Assembly: GCA_020890945.1 (NCBI GenBank)
Contig: JAJHPK010000015.1
Coordinates: 1 to 64,000, forward strand
Length of the DNA: 64,000 nt
Direction: 5' to 3'
From: Nitrosomonas sp.
GTDB lineage: Bacteria > Pseudomonadota > Gammaproteobacteria > Burkholderiales > Nitrosomonadaceae
The number at the start of each line of letters is the position of its first letter. The stretch's first letter is position 1. A model generated the notes under the pieces. It had not been told where the DNA came from. It saw only the letters and a program-made list of their open reading frames with translations, and ran no database searches. Position numbers and translations under genes: made by a program. Of the stretch, positions 49,798-58,813 are shown piece by piece.

Positions 49798-51006
49798 TTA
49801 GTGATTGTTGTTAACATCATGATGCGTCCTATCCGTATCTCTTTCCACATCCAAAAAATTCAATAATTCATTACGCTGTTGTAATGTATCGTAATAACCT
49901 AGCTCTATTAAGTCACGGCAAAAAGCAGATTCAAATAATACATAACTTAACAGTGTTAACCCGTTCGTCCCCGTTGCTCCAACTGCACGGTACAAATTGC
50001 GCATCACCCAAGGTAAAGTATGCGTATACTTTTTCGCAATTTGATTAATGCTCTGACTTGGCGCGATCATCATTGCCCGAATTGGACGTAGAGGAATATT
50101 TTTTTCTTTTAATAATTCATGAGAGACATGTTTGACCGTTTCGTTGATTCGTAGCAACCGTTCCAAATCCACATCCAAGCTATCGACAAAAATACTGTTG
50201 AATGCATGACCTGCGATTTGCGCAAATGGCGGATAACCCGCTACTTGCTCTCTGTGCGGTTCATCCAATATCGCTCTGCGTACCCCGATCACGAGTATTT
50301 TATCCGCTCCTAAATGCAAAGCAGGGCTTATCGGCGCCAACTGCCGCATTGATCCGTCACCAAAATACTCGCGATTCAGTTTTACGGCTGGGAAAATAAA
50401 AGGTATCGAAGAGGATGCCAACATGTGTTCAACACCAAGTCGCACTGGAACTCCGACTCGTTGCGCTCTTCGCCATGATTTGACTTCTTTCGCTGCCTGA
50501 TAAAATGTCACCGAATCTCCCGAAGTGTATCCCCACGCCGTCAGTCCTACCGCATGCAATGCCCCCGCGCGAATACAATAAGGAATCGAACGAAAGGAAA
50601 ATTTACTGCGCAATAACATTTGCAAAGGGGCATTATCCAATAAGGAAATTGCGCGAGATTTTCCGTAGTTGCTCGACACGAGCGAAAACATACATCGTAA
50701 TAAGTTTTGCGCAACACCTACAAAATCCGCTCGATGAATCTGATTAACATGAAAATTAGACCAAACCGCCTCTAATTTATTCACGCCTTCAGCATAATTA
50801 CTGGCAGAAACAGCGACGCTTGCCGCATTGATAGCACCTGCCGAGGTACCGCATACCACAGGAAAAGGATTACGCGTTTTGTCCGGTATTAATTCAGAAA
50901 TGGCCTTTAGAACACCTACTTGATAAGCAGCCCGAGCCCCTCCACCGGTCAAAACCAGTCCGACTTTAGGTTTGGTTGAAGGAACACATTGCTCGGACTC
51001 GGTCAT
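49798..51006 (-). CDS. Patatin-like phospholipase
   Basis: The 402-residue protein carries the patatin signatures: the oxyanion loop GGGARAAYQVG (about 21-31), the nucleophile elbow GTSAGAINA (Ser about 61) and the catalytic aspartate in YFGDGSMRQLAP. It should hydrolyse acyl esters of phospholipids or related lipids. The C-terminal 150 residues (after SLDVDLERLLRINE) are typical of the group with unknown role. Its ATG overlaps the stop codon of the small upstream gene by one base. Confidence 0.9.
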   Translation of the reverse strand: MTESEQCVPSTKPKVGLVLTGGGARAAYQVGVLKAISELIPDKTRNPFPVVCGTSAGAINAASVAVSASNYAEGVNKLEAVWSNFHVNQIHRADFVGVAQNLLRCMFSLVSSNYGKSRAISLLDNAPLQMLLRSKFSFRSIPYCIRAGALHAVGLTAWGYTSGDSVTFYQAAKEVKSWRRAQRVGVPVRLGVEHMLASSSIPFIFPAVKLNREYFGDGSMRQLAPISPALHLGADKILVIGVRRAILDEPHREQVAGYPPFAQIAGHAFNSIFVDSLDVDLERLLRINETVKHVSHELLKEKNIPLRPIRAMMIAPSQSINQIAKKYTHTLPWVMRNLYRAVGATGTNGLTLLSYVLFESAFCRDLIELGYYDTLQQRNELLNFLDVERDTDRTHHDVNNNH

Positions 51007-51257
51007 CAGTGTGCTGACTTCCCATTGACTTTCTCCAAAGCATCCTGCAATGTTTCATCGGGTAAGCTATTGAGAAAACGCGCCAGCAATTTAGCCGCAC
51101 GATATGCCGATCTGGGCAATTTAGCGCTATCCAGGCTTGCCACAAAAACAGCCGCAGCACCAGCCGCATCCAGCAAACTTTGGCGCTCATCCATTAAAAT
51201 TTCTATTTCCTCTCTTAACATTGAAATTTGTTGTTCTTTTAGTAGCGTGCCTGCCAT
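51006..51257 (-). CDS. Small helical protein coupled to the patatin gene, unknown
   Basis: ATG 51257 has AGGA eight bases upstream; the reading open to 51278 adds seven residues. The 83-residue product is predicted helical (LLKEQQISMLREEIEILMDERQSLLDAAGAAAVFVASLD). It has no signal peptide or known motif. Its stop codon overlaps the patatin start (TGATG), so the two are translated together, hinting at a chaperone or regulator role. The family is not recognised. Confidence 0.7.
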   Translation of the reverse strand: MAGTLLKEQQISMLREEIEILMDERQSLLDAAGAAAVFVASLDSAKLPRSAYRAAKLLARFLNSLPDETLQDALEKVNGKSAH

Positions 51258-51399
51258 GTAATATCCTATAACAATCAATATAGCAAATAGCTACCAATAT
51301 AACAGCAGTCTAAAAAATTTAAGTTCCAAACTCAGTGATATTTGCCATGTTTTTTGCTATTACAATACACATCTCATTAATTTGGCTCACTTCACGACA

Positions 51400-52368
51400 A
51401 TGAATCATCATTCACAACATTCTTTATATCCTGAAATTCAGCCTTTCCGACAAGGTTTTCTACTACTTGATTCGATACATACGATGTATTGGGAAGAATC
51501 CGGCAACCCCAATGGCGTTCCAGTCGTATTTCTACACGGCGGACCGGGAGCGGGTTCTTCACCTGCGCATCGACGGCTTTTCGATCCATCATATTATCGC
51601 ATTGTCATTTACGATCAAAGAGGGGCTGGTCGCTCAACACCGCTAGGAGAAATTCACGACAACACAACGATCCATTTAATTAACGACTTAGAATTTTTAC
51701 GTCAGCACCTAGGAATAGATCATTGGCTTGTTTTTGGCGGCTCATGGGGCAGCACATTGGCGCTTGCTTATGCTGAAGCGCACCCGGAACGTTGCTTAGG
51801 GCTTATTTTGCGTGGAATTTTTCTGTGCCGGAAATCAGAAATCGATTGGTTTCTTTATGGATTACGTAATCTTTTCCCCGAAGCATGGCGAAAATTAGTA
51901 GAACCATTATCGGAAGATGAGCGTCACGATATTCTAGCAGCCTATTATCAACGCTTGCTTAACTCCGATCCAGAGATTCACATGCCTGCCGCGCGTAGTT
52001 GGGGCATTTACGAAGGCTCCTGTTCAACATTGCTGCCTAATCCATCTGTTGTCAATTATTTCGCCAGCGATACCGTTGCGTTGGGACTTGCCCGCATGGA
52101 AGCGCACTATTTCACGCACAACATTTTTTTGCCTGAGAATTCAATATTGAACAATGTTCATAAACTGCATAACATTCCCGCAACGATTGTTCAGGGACGT
52201 TATGACGCAGTATGCCCGATCATCAGCGCAGACGATTTACATCAGGCATGGCCACAAGCGGAATATATTGTTATTGATGACGCCGGACACTCGGTTTGGG
52301 AACCCGGCATACAATCGGCGCTCATTCACGCGATGGAAAATAAGTTTAAGCAGTTAACCAGTCAATGA
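51400..52368 (+). CDS. pip: Proline iminopeptidase
   Basis: ATG 51400 is preferred to an in-frame TTG at 51382. The 322-residue alpha/beta hydrolase starts with LYPEIQPFRQGFLLLDSIHTMYWEESGNPNG. It has the HGGPGAG oxyanion motif, DQRGAGRS, the nucleophile GGSWGSTLAL (Ser about 110), the aspartate in VQGRYDAVCP and the C-terminal DDAGHSVWEP histidine. It removes N-terminal proline from peptides in the cytoplasm. Length is normal. It ends at a clear terminator. Confidence 0.94.
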   Translation: MNHHSQHSLYPEIQPFRQGFLLLDSIHTMYWEESGNPNGVPVVFLHGGPGAGSSPAHRRLFDPSYYRIVIYDQRGAGRSTPLGEIHDNTTIHLINDLEFLRQHLGIDHWLVFGGSWGSTLALAYAEAHPERCLGLILRGIFLCRKSEIDWFLYGLRNLFPEAWRKLVEPLSEDERHDILAAYYQRLLNSDPEIHMPAARSWGIYEGSCSTLLPNPSVVNYFASDTVALGLARMEAHYFTHNIFLPENSILNNVHKLHNIPATIVQGRYDAVCPIISADDLHQAWPQAEYIVIDDAGHSVWEPGIQSALIHAMENKFKQLTSQ

Positions 52369-52375
52369 ACGCTTA

Positions 52376-52410
52376 ACTAGAAGAGTCAGAAAAACTCTTC
52401 TAGTATTTTT
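52376..52410 (+). terminator. Terminator of pip
   Basis: The arms ACTAGAAGAGT (52376-52386) and ACTCTTCTAGT (52394-52404) are perfect 11-bp complements with a seven-base loop, followed by ATTTTTT. It lies just after the pip stop and just before the convergent cysH end. Confidence 0.85.
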
Positions 52411-52416
52411 TACCGT

Positions 52417-53196
52417 TTACAAATGCAAACCACACTCGGTTTTCGGTTTACCTACCCAACGACCGCTGCGGCCCTCTCCTTTTACCGTGCAATGAGTACA
52501 TCCGATAGAGGAATAGCCTTCTTCCACTAACGGATGAAACGGCAGCTTATGTTCGAGAATATAAGCATCGCGCTCTTCCCGCGTCACGTCAATCATAGGA
52601 TTGAATTTAATAATCCCTCTGCGTTCCTCGAAAATATCCAATCCAGCACGATGATCGGTCTGCCAGCGCATTAAACTGGAAACCCAGACATGATAATTCG
52701 GCTTGATTTCTTCCAACGGATTGATCTTATTGATCGTACAACAAAAATCCGGATCGGTTTGATACAACTTTTCCTTAACGCTGTATTCGTGTTGATACGC
52801 ATCCGCCTTAACATCTTGCACGCTCAAGTGAAAAAGTTTGGTCAAATAGTTCCGGTACATTAATGTTTCAGGAAAATGGAAACCGGTATCAATAAAGAAA
52901 ATCACTTGTTCAGGGCGAATACGCGAAATAATGTGCAAGAAATAAGCCGATGTTGCGGCAAAAGAAGAAGTTACCATCACTTTTTCCGGTTGAAAATCGG
53001 TATATAACTTGTGCAAGCGCTCCTCAAAATTGAGTGAACGATAACGTTCATTCAATTCTGCAATCTCTTTGGCGCTTAACTGAGCTGTATTTCCCCCTGC
53101 ATTGTTATTATCAGTGCTAGTACTAGTAGGCTGCTCACAGTCACTTGAATTGGTTTGTGTCACTATTGCTGCTTCGGACATACTCGAATAATCCAT
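52417..53196 (-). CDS. cysH: Adenylylsulfate (APS) reductase, CysH family
   Basis: The 259-residue protein has the CysH core (VMVTSSFAATSAYFLHI PP-loop-like strand, FIDTGFHFPETLMYR). Two Cys pairs ligate a 4Fe-4S cluster in the APS-reducing type: CC in DPDFCCTINKINPL and C-x2-C in GCTHCTVKGEGRSGRW. The final ECGLHL holds the catalytic Cys. It makes sulfite from adenylylsulfate in assimilatory sulfur metabolism. The first 40 residues are a Ser/Thr/Asn-rich variable tail. No cysD or cysN is adjacent. Confidence 0.93.
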   Translation of the reverse strand: MDYSSMSEAAIVTQTNSSDCEQPTSTSTDNNNAGGNTAQLSAKEIAELNERYRSLNFEERLHKLYTDFQPEKVMVTSSFAATSAYFLHIISRIRPEQVIFFIDTGFHFPETLMYRNYLTKLFHLSVQDVKADAYQHEYSVKEKLYQTDPDFCCTINKINPLEEIKPNYHVWVSSLMRWQTDHRAGLDIFEERRGIIKFNPMIDVTREERDAYILEHKLPFHPLVEEGYSSIGCTHCTVKGEGRSGRWVGKPKTECGLHL

Positions 53197-53651
53197 AAAA
53201 AAACAAAAATTCCATCATGCCTTGGGTTTAAAAATAAAAGGCTCTGACAGGCTATTAATAAAGTGGACTGTTGATATGGCAGGTTGTTCAAAATATCCTT
53301 GCAATCAAACATCCTGAAAAGATTGTAAAACTTATTACGATTAAAAACATTTTCTTTTCTTTATATCGCTCCAATCTACCTACGATAAACCTTCTTGTCA
53401 AACATAATAAGAATGTGGTTTCTAATGATTTACAGATTGCGCAAGATATCTTAACTCATTCTATTAATTCACAAAAACTTCACTGAATTGAAATTTTCAT
53501 GACACCAGTTTGTCATTATCGCTTGCTAAGCTTTGACTCGTATTCATTGCTATTTCAGTTTTAGCTTGGATGCTTAACACTACGCATCGGCATGAGTGTT
53601 TGGTGTTAATCAATTGTTTCAAATTCTTAATTATTTTAATGGAGATTTAAA
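53197..53651. other. Intergenic region before a secreted protein gene
   Basis: This 455-bp AT-rich stretch has no supported gene. A 71-codon ORF at 53271-53486 from a TTG start is not convincing. It includes a perfect 18-bp inverted repeat ATGACA-CCAGTT-TGTCAT (53499-53516) and a longer imperfect one (TTAACAC ... GTGTTAA, around 53573-53610). Confidence 0.6.
53499..53516. promoter_or_regulatory. Inverted-repeat operator candidate
   Basis: ATGACA-N6-TGTCAT has two perfect six-base half sites with a six-base spacer, a common spacing for dimeric regulators. It sits 136 bp before the secreted protein gene at 53652. No matching regulator is known in the window and no -35/-10 pair was firmly placed nearby. 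Confidence 0.35.
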
Positions 53652-54164
53652 ATGAAAAAAGCCTCACTCGCAATGTTAACCGTTACTTTATCATTTCTAG
53701 TCAGCTTGAGTGCAATAGCTGCCTGCGCACCCCAAGTTCAAACGTTGATGACTCAAGCACCTTACTCAACGATGAACGCCATTCTGACATCTGCAAAAAT
53801 TACAACTCTCATAACCAAACTCAGTGCCGTCAAGGATAGCGCAACTTACAATACGTTACTTACTGAAGCTACTGCAACCGCAGGTTTGATTGCTAACGGG
53901 CGCGTCGTTATTACTCTGCCTGATGGGACAGTAGTTATCGATACAGCTAAAGGCGCTGCCAATACATTTGCAAATTTTGATGCCAAAAAGATCAATGAAA
54001 ATCATAACACTCGCATTTCGATTTTAGATGCTCAACTTTATGATTGCGGTGTTGGACTAGAAACAAAAACCAGTACTACAACTGACGTCAAAGAAGTATA
54101 TTTAGCAAAACGTCTGGGCAAATATCTTGACAGCGCTGGTACTGTAAGACTTTCTCATAAATAA
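53652..54164 (+). CDS. Secreted protein with Cache-like features, unknown
   Basis: The 170-residue protein has a clear signal peptide (residues 1-23, ending AIAA). GGAG precedes the ATG by about nine bases. The mature part includes GRVVITLPDGTVVIDTAKG, NHNTRISILDAQLYDCGVGLE and VYLAKRLGKYLDSAGTVRLSHK, an order like small periplasmic Cache-type ligand-binding domains. The three elements to compare are the phrase DG-VVIDT, the NHNTR turn and the final GTVRLS strand. No sensor kinase follows, so it may be a free binding protein. The function is unknown. Confidence 0.65.
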   Translation: MKKASLAMLTVTLSFLVSLSAIAACAPQVQTLMTQAPYSTMNAILTSAKITTLITKLSAVKDSATYNTLLTEATATAGLIANGRVVITLPDGTVVIDTAKGAANTFANFDAKKINENHNTRISILDAQLYDCGVGLETKTSTTTDVKEVYLAKRLGKYLDSAGTVRLSHK

Positions 54165-54589
54165 TAGATTCTAATTTGTCACTTCAGACAATAGCTGAAT
54201 ATTTGTAACGTAATTATGGGTTATCTAAGCATCGGCATTAACGATAACCCATTTTTCCGGCACCTCTTTCCATATATATCCTACCCTTTGAAAAATTTTC
54301 GCGTGAAAAATCCTTCAGAACTTAAACTACCCTCACTTTTCGCAGCATATGACAGCGGAATTGGTGGGACAGGCATCAGCTTCAGCGGGTCGCGATTATA
54401 ACTTCCAATAACACAATCAATTCATTAAAAAGCCTTATAAAAGATGGCTTGTTGACATCAATAAGTATCACGATAGTCTATTTATAATGAAATTATCGTT
54501 ACTTTGAATTGGATCATTTTGCAATCGGCCACGAGAATGAGTGACCAATCTCTTTCTTGTTAACGCAATTATCATGAAGGAATTTCATC
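54165..54589. other. Intergenic region between two secreted-protein genes
   Basis: The 425 bp contains the terminator-like hairpin 54216-54256 and then AT-rich DNA. A 61-codon ORF at 54216-54401 runs through the hairpin and is not supported. A good Shine-Dalgarno (GAAGGAA) occurs only at the very end before the hydrolase. Confidence 0.55.
54216..54256 (+). terminator. Probable terminator of the secreted protein gene
   Basis: The arms ATGGGTTATC (54216-54225) and GATAACCCAT (54243-54252) pair perfectly over 10 bp with a 17-base loop, followed by TTTT. It lies 51 bp after the stop codon at 54164. Confidence 0.65.
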
Positions 54590-55447
54590 ATGCATAACCA
54601 CTTAAAACCTTCTCTGTCACTGAAATTTATATTTTTCACTATTGCATTATTTTTCTATGCGCATCATGCAATGGCGGATTATATTGACAAAACCCTATCC
54701 ACTGGCCAAGTACGCATTCACTATTCCAACGCGACACCGTCAAACTGTGACGCCATACTGCTTGCAGTAGGCACAGCCATGAATATTTCAAGCTACGACA
54801 AGCTGTCTGAAGAATTAATTCTTCAGGGTTACGTTACCGTCATTATGGATCATGCACCGGGAAACATGACCAAAACCAGTGCTACCCAATACGCCGCGTT
54901 AGCAAACGATGTTAAATCCAATTTAAGCAGTTGGCTCGGTGGATCAATTTGTAGCAGTGTTACTCACTGGGTCATGGGCGGGCATTCCGCTGGTGGGCAA
55001 GCTGCACAAGATGCAATTGCCAACAGTTTAACGCAAGCTGATGCAATTTTTAGCATTGACCCTTACAATGCCAACAATGCCGGTTATGTCAATTTACCCG
55101 CACTTTACTGGGGATTCGATGTTACAACGTGCTTTGTTGATAAAAATAACGCCGCTAAAGCAGCCTATTTGCGCAGCCAAAATCATCGTGCTTTCTACCG
55201 TGTCGATAAAAAATATAGTTGGGGACCTTGTGGCTATTCACCAGTCTATTTTCATTGCAGTTTTTGTGATGACCATTGTCCAGGATGCACCAATTGCGTA
55301 ATGACTCCGCAACATTTTTTTGTCGATGTCGCTAGCAGCGTCAAAAAATTCATCAATGCCACGTTCTATGGTACATGGTCAAAAAGTGCGCTTACCCTCA
55401 ATGCAACTACTCCGCTAAAATTGTTTGTCGACAGCGAAATTCCTTAA
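54590..55447 (+). CDS. Secreted alpha/beta hydrolase
   Basis: The 285-residue protein has a signal peptide (to about residue 29, ending AMA). Its hydrolase fold has the nucleophile elbow GHSAGGQAA (Ser about 132), preceded by LLAVGTAMNISSYDKLSEELILQGYVTVIMDH. An IDPYN strand may supply the acid. A cysteine-rich patch CSFCDDHCPGCTNC near residues 222-235 is unusual and precedes MTPQHFFVD with a possible catalytic His. Substrate unknown; chlorophyllase- or polyester-hydrolase-like enzymes share this layout. AAGGA lies about nine bases before the ATG. Confidence 0.75.
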   Translation: MHNHLKPSLSLKFIFFTIALFFYAHHAMADYIDKTLSTGQVRIHYSNATPSNCDAILLAVGTAMNISSYDKLSEELILQGYVTVIMDHAPGNMTKTSATQYAALANDVKSNLSSWLGGSICSSVTHWVMGGHSAGGQAAQDAIANSLTQADAIFSIDPYNANNAGYVNLPALYWGFDVTTCFVDKNNAAKAAYLRSQNHRAFYRVDKKYSWGPCGYSPVYFHCSFCDDHCPGCTNCVMTPQHFFVDVASSVKKFINATFYGTWSKSALTLNATTPLKLFVDSEIP

Positions 55448-55519
55448 CAAGGAAGGATGTCTTTTAATAATTCAGTCGTTACTAATTTAAATGCTTGCAT
55501 GAATTGCACGAATAATAAA

Positions 55520-56374
55520 TTACAAATCATATAATCTTAGGGACAAATCAATGGCTTGAATGTTTTTTGTTAAACCGCCAATTGAAATACGATCAACACC
55601 CGTTTCAGCCAATTGACGAACATTTTGCAAGGTTACATTGCCCGACGCTTCCAGAAGAATTTTTTTATCGGAATGCCGCTGAGTCATGCTTACAGCTTGC
55701 CTGATCTGATCCAAGGTAAAATTGTCCAATAAAATCATTTCTGCTCCGGCATTTAAAGCCTGTTCTAACTCTGCGAGTGTCTCGACTTCGATTTGAACAA
55801 AAGCTGCGGAGGCCGAAATTATTTGTGCTTTTTTAACGACCGCTGCGATTCCTCCAGCCGCGATGATGTGATTTTCCTTAATGAGAATACCATCGTACAA
55901 ACCTAACCGATGATTGATACCTCCGCCACACTTGACTGCATATTTTTGTGCAATGCGTAAACCCGGTAATGTTTTACGAGTATCGACAATTTTTGCTGCG
56001 GTACCGGCAACCTCATCGTCAAAGCATTTCGTTTGCGTAGCCACAGCAGATAACATTTGCAAAAAATTTAATGCTGAACGTTCTGCTGTCAGAATTGCAC
56101 GAGCTCTTCCTTGAATGTCACAAAGTTTTTCATTGCACCGAACGCGATCACCGTCACGCGCAAACCAATTGATTTCAATCTCAGGTGATAACGCTAAAAA
56201 ACACGCATCAAACCATTGCGTACCACACAGGATAGCATCCTCGCGCGTGATGACTTCAGCTCGCAATCTTTTTTCTTCTGGAATCAGGGATACTGTTAGA
56301 TCACCAATGTCACTTAGATCTTCCCTTAAAGCACTTTGCACGTTACTATTAATTTCCGACTGTAAATCTATCAA
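55520..56374 (-). CDS. nadC: Nicotinate-nucleotide pyrophosphorylase (QPRTase)
   Basis: The 284-residue enzyme has SALREDLSDIGDLTVSLIP at the start, RSALNFLQMLSAVAT, VDTRKTLPGLRIAQKYAVKCGGGINHRLGLYDGILIKENH and the C-terminal barrel with ILLDNF and SGNVTLQNVRQLAETGVDRISIGGLT. It converts quinolinate and PRPP to nicotinate mononucleotide in NAD synthesis. It is a single gene here; nadA and nadB are not adjacent. Confidence 0.96.
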   Translation of the reverse strand: MIDLQSEINSNVQSALREDLSDIGDLTVSLIPEEKRLRAEVITREDAILCGTQWFDACFLALSPEIEINWFARDGDRVRCNEKLCDIQGRARAILTAERSALNFLQMLSAVATQTKCFDDEVAGTAAKIVDTRKTLPGLRIAQKYAVKCGGGINHRLGLYDGILIKENHIIAAGGIAAVVKKAQIISASAAFVQIEVETLAELEQALNAGAEMILLDNFTLDQIRQAVSMTQRHSDKKILLEASGNVTLQNVRQLAETGVDRISIGGLTKNIQAIDLSLRLYDL

Positions 56375-56517
56375 TTTCTCGCTACCTTAACATTGAATTG
56401 TTAGAATTATAGTACACCTCACCTTAATCCAATATTCTCGAATCGCCGGCATGCTGGTAACCGAATAACAAAATTGCCTGTTACCAAATTGAATTAGAAA
56501 ACCACAAAGGAATTTAA

Positions 56518-58014
56518 ATGCTTAACGCTTTCAACCTTATCATCCATACAGCGGCTTCAATGTTAGGTGTTTTTATTATTGGTGTGCTGGTATTTTGGTT
56601 TATTCAAGATGTTACTCAAAAAAAACACTCCGTCTTACGCAATTACCCCCTCATCGGAAGACTTCGTTATCTTTTTGAGAGACAAGGAAAATACTTTCGG
56701 CAATACCTTTTTGCGAACGATCGGGATGAATTGCCTTTCAATCGCGCTACCCGCAGTTGGATTTATAAAGTGGCGAAAGATAAAAGCAGTACGATTGGAT
56801 TTGGATCTACTAACGATCTTAACCGGCCCGGTGCAATTATCTTTGTCAATGCAGCATTTCCCATTTTAGAAGAAGATCAATTACCCACGCCTTCATTACA
56901 TATCGGTCAAGGCTATTGCGAACACCCTTTTGAAGCAAAATCGATCATCAACATCAGCGGCATGAGCTACGGCGCCATTTCAAAACCGGCGGTTCGCGCC
57001 TTATCGCTTGGTGCGGCACACGCCGGATGTTGGTTAAATACCGGTGAAGGCGGATTATCTCCGTATCATTTAGAAGGCAACTGCGACATCATTATGCAAA
57101 TTGGCACTGCCAAATACGGCATTCGCGACCAAAACGGCAATTTCTCAAAAGAGCGCGCGAAAGAACTCAGTCAAGTAGTCAAAGCTTTTGAAATCAAACT
57201 TTCTCAAGGCGCCAAACCTGGCAAAGGCGGATTATTGCCCGCTTGCAAAGTCACTGAGGAAATCGCTCATATCCGCGGCATCCCAGCGTATCATGATTCA
57301 AAAAGTCCTAATCGACATGTCGACATTCATAATATTGAAGATCTGCTTGATAAGATACGCATTCTGCGTGAACTCACGGGTAGACCGGTCGGTGTTAAAA
57401 CGGCGATTGGTGGATGGCAGTTCATCAATGAGCTGTGCGATTACATTAACCGCAAAGGATTAGACTATGCACCGGATTTTTTGACGATTGATGGCGGTGA
57501 AGGCGGCAGCGGTGCAGCTCCCCAAGCATTGATGGATCATGTGAGTTTACCGATTGCAGAAGCCTTACCTCGTGTAATCAATGCGTTAATGCAATCCGGT
57601 TTAAAGCAGCGTATTTATGTTGTCGCAGCCGGGAAATTAGTGACTTCTGCCGACGCAGCCTGGGCACTATGTGCGGGCGCGGATTTTGTCAACAGTGCAC
57701 GTGGCTTCATGTTCTCATTGGGTTGTATTCAAGCACTCCGCTGCCATCTCAATACTTGTCCCACGGGAATTACGACTCATGATCAACGCCTACAAAACGG
57801 CCTTGTCGTTGAAGAGAAGTACCTTCGCGTTGCAAATTATGCTAAAAACGTCAATAAAGAAATCAATATGATTGCGCATTCCTGTGGGTTACAACACGCA
57901 CGCTTATTCAGGAGAGAACACGTGCGTATCGTACAAAAACCCGGGAAAAGCATGGCACTCAATGTGTTATATCCGTATCCAGACAAGCAAGAATTTCCTA
58001 CGGAATTTGGCTAG
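56518..58014 (+). CDS. Membrane-anchored FMN-binding glutamate synthase-like protein
   Basis: The 498-residue protein has one N-terminal membrane helix (about residues 10-30, FVIIGVLVFWFIQ-type). The GltB central/FMN domain follows, with INISGMSYGAISKPAVRALSLGAAHAG, NTGEGGLSPYHL, QGAKPGKGGLLPACKVTEEIA, DGGEGGSGAAPQALMDHV and the C-terminal CHLNTCPTGITTHD. The last part resembles the cysteine region that binds 3Fe-4S in GltB. These stand-alone proteins lack the glutaminase domain and their reaction is not established. A strong terminator follows. Confidence 0.9.
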   Translation: MLNAFNLIIHTAASMLGVFIIGVLVFWFIQDVTQKKHSVLRNYPLIGRLRYLFERQGKYFRQYLFANDRDELPFNRATRSWIYKVAKDKSSTIGFGSTNDLNRPGAIIFVNAAFPILEEDQLPTPSLHIGQGYCEHPFEAKSIINISGMSYGAISKPAVRALSLGAAHAGCWLNTGEGGLSPYHLEGNCDIIMQIGTAKYGIRDQNGNFSKERAKELSQVVKAFEIKLSQGAKPGKGGLLPACKVTEEIAHIRGIPAYHDSKSPNRHVDIHNIEDLLDKIRILRELTGRPVGVKTAIGGWQFINELCDYINRKGLDYAPDFLTIDGGEGGSGAAPQALMDHVSLPIAEALPRVINALMQSGLKQRIYVVAAGKLVTSADAAWALCAGADFVNSARGFMFSLGCIQALRCHLNTCPTGITTHDQRLQNGLVVEEKYLRVANYAKNVNKEINMIAHSCGLQHARLFRREHVRIVQKPGKSMALNVLYPYPDKQEFPTEFG

Positions 58015-58047
58015 CAACAGATTGAACAAAGGATTTTTAACTCGATA

Positions 58048-58100
58048 AAAAAGGCTCTATTGCTACTATCGATAGAAAATTTAGTAGTAAGAGCCTTTTT
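58048..58100. terminator. Bidirectional terminator between convergent genes
   Basis: Left arm AAAAAGGCTCT (from 58048) and right arm AGAGCCTTTTT (to 58100) pair over 11 bp. The stem continues through CTACTA/TAGTAG with a small bulge. A and U runs at the two ends make it suitable for both the glutamate-synthase-like gene and the minus-strand gene ending at 58112. Confidence 0.85.
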
Positions 58101-58111
58101 ATCTTTAAAAA

Positions 58112-58687
58112 CTAGTCGTGGTTCTTGTGGTTCAAATCAATGACAAATAAACAATCAAATGTAATGGGATCGCCTACATTGCCAAGAAATTTTTCCATAT
58201 TCACCATACCAGATAAACGAACTGTGCCATTTGCATTTGCAAAACGACCCGTGCCGTCGACAACGGAATTACCATTACTGGATGCTCCTGTTATATGTGT
58301 GATGGATTGACCGCGTGGTGTCGTAGTGGGATGAAACACCGGCTGTACAGAAGTTTTCCCCCGGGTAACTAATTTCCCATCTGGTAAATTAAAATAGGTG
58401 GTTCCCACTAATGCAACGCCAGCATCCGTTGGTGTTACCATCGCCAAACAATCGGTGCCCCGTCCAATCATTTTATTTTTTTTTGCATTGAACACATTGA
58501 CGTCAAAGCACATGGCTCTATCGTCTACGCCATCACCATCAATATCTGGAACAGTACTTTCATACATTTTCCCGGTTCCCACGAGATTTAAAATCAGCCG
58601 TTCACCATCTTCTTTTTCAACCTCTTTCGCTTGTACAGAAAAGCAAAAGAATAAACTTATCGTTGCTATAAAAATACTTCTTACCAT
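58112..58687 (-). CDS. Secreted allene-oxide-cyclase/dirigent-like barrel protein
   Basis: The 191-residue protein has a signal peptide (1-20, ending VQA). The mature part shows repeated short strands (GKMYESTVPDIDGDGVDDRAMCFDV, a possible calcium-loop) and GTTYFNLPDGKLVTRGKTSVQP. THITGASSNGNSVVDGTGRFANANGTVRLSGMVNM follows, the GTGRFANA-GTVRLSG signature of AOC-barrel and dirigent-like proteins. Two Cys may form a disulfide. Such barrels bind small hydrophobic ligands or guide radical coupling. It lies 126 bp downstream of the haloperoxidase-like gene on the same strand. Confidence 0.7.
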   Translation of the reverse strand: MVRSIFIATISLFFCFSVQAKEVEKEDGERLILNLVGTGKMYESTVPDIDGDGVDDRAMCFDVNVFNAKKNKMIGRGTDCLAMVTPTDAGVALVGTTYFNLPDGKLVTRGKTSVQPVFHPTTTPRGQSITHITGASSNGNSVVDGTGRFANANGTVRLSGMVNMEKFLGNVGDPITFDCLFVIDLNHKNHD

Positions 58688-58745
58688 GGGTTATTCTCCT
58701 TAAAAGTGAAGTAACTTTTTCAATGTATTGTCTTGCAACATCTAC

Positions 58746-58792
58746 CCAAGCTTTGCGGAAAAAATTAACCCAATATATTCCACAAAGCTTGG
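58746..58792 (-). terminator. Hairpin after the haloperoxidase-like gene
   Basis: CCAAGCTTTGCGGA (58746-58759) and TCCACAAAGCTTGG (58779-58792) pair over 14 positions with one mismatch. It lies about 20 bp after the stop at 58814 and before the barrel gene. There is no strong U tail, so it may be a partial terminator or an mRNA-stabilising stem. Confidence 0.5.
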
Positions 58793-58813
58793 ATATCTCA
58801 TTAATGAAAACCT

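Noticed and set aside
53271..53486. 71-codon plus-strand ORF between cysH and the secreted protein gene
   Set aside because: It has a TTG start, no ribosome site, AT-driven composition and no recognised motif.
54216..54401. 61-codon plus-strand ORF
   Set aside because: It begins in a terminator-like hairpin and has no upstream signals.
54441..54500. TTGACA plus TATAAT promoter before the secreted hydrolase
   Set aside because: The two hexamers are 25 bp apart, too far for a sigma-70 promoter.
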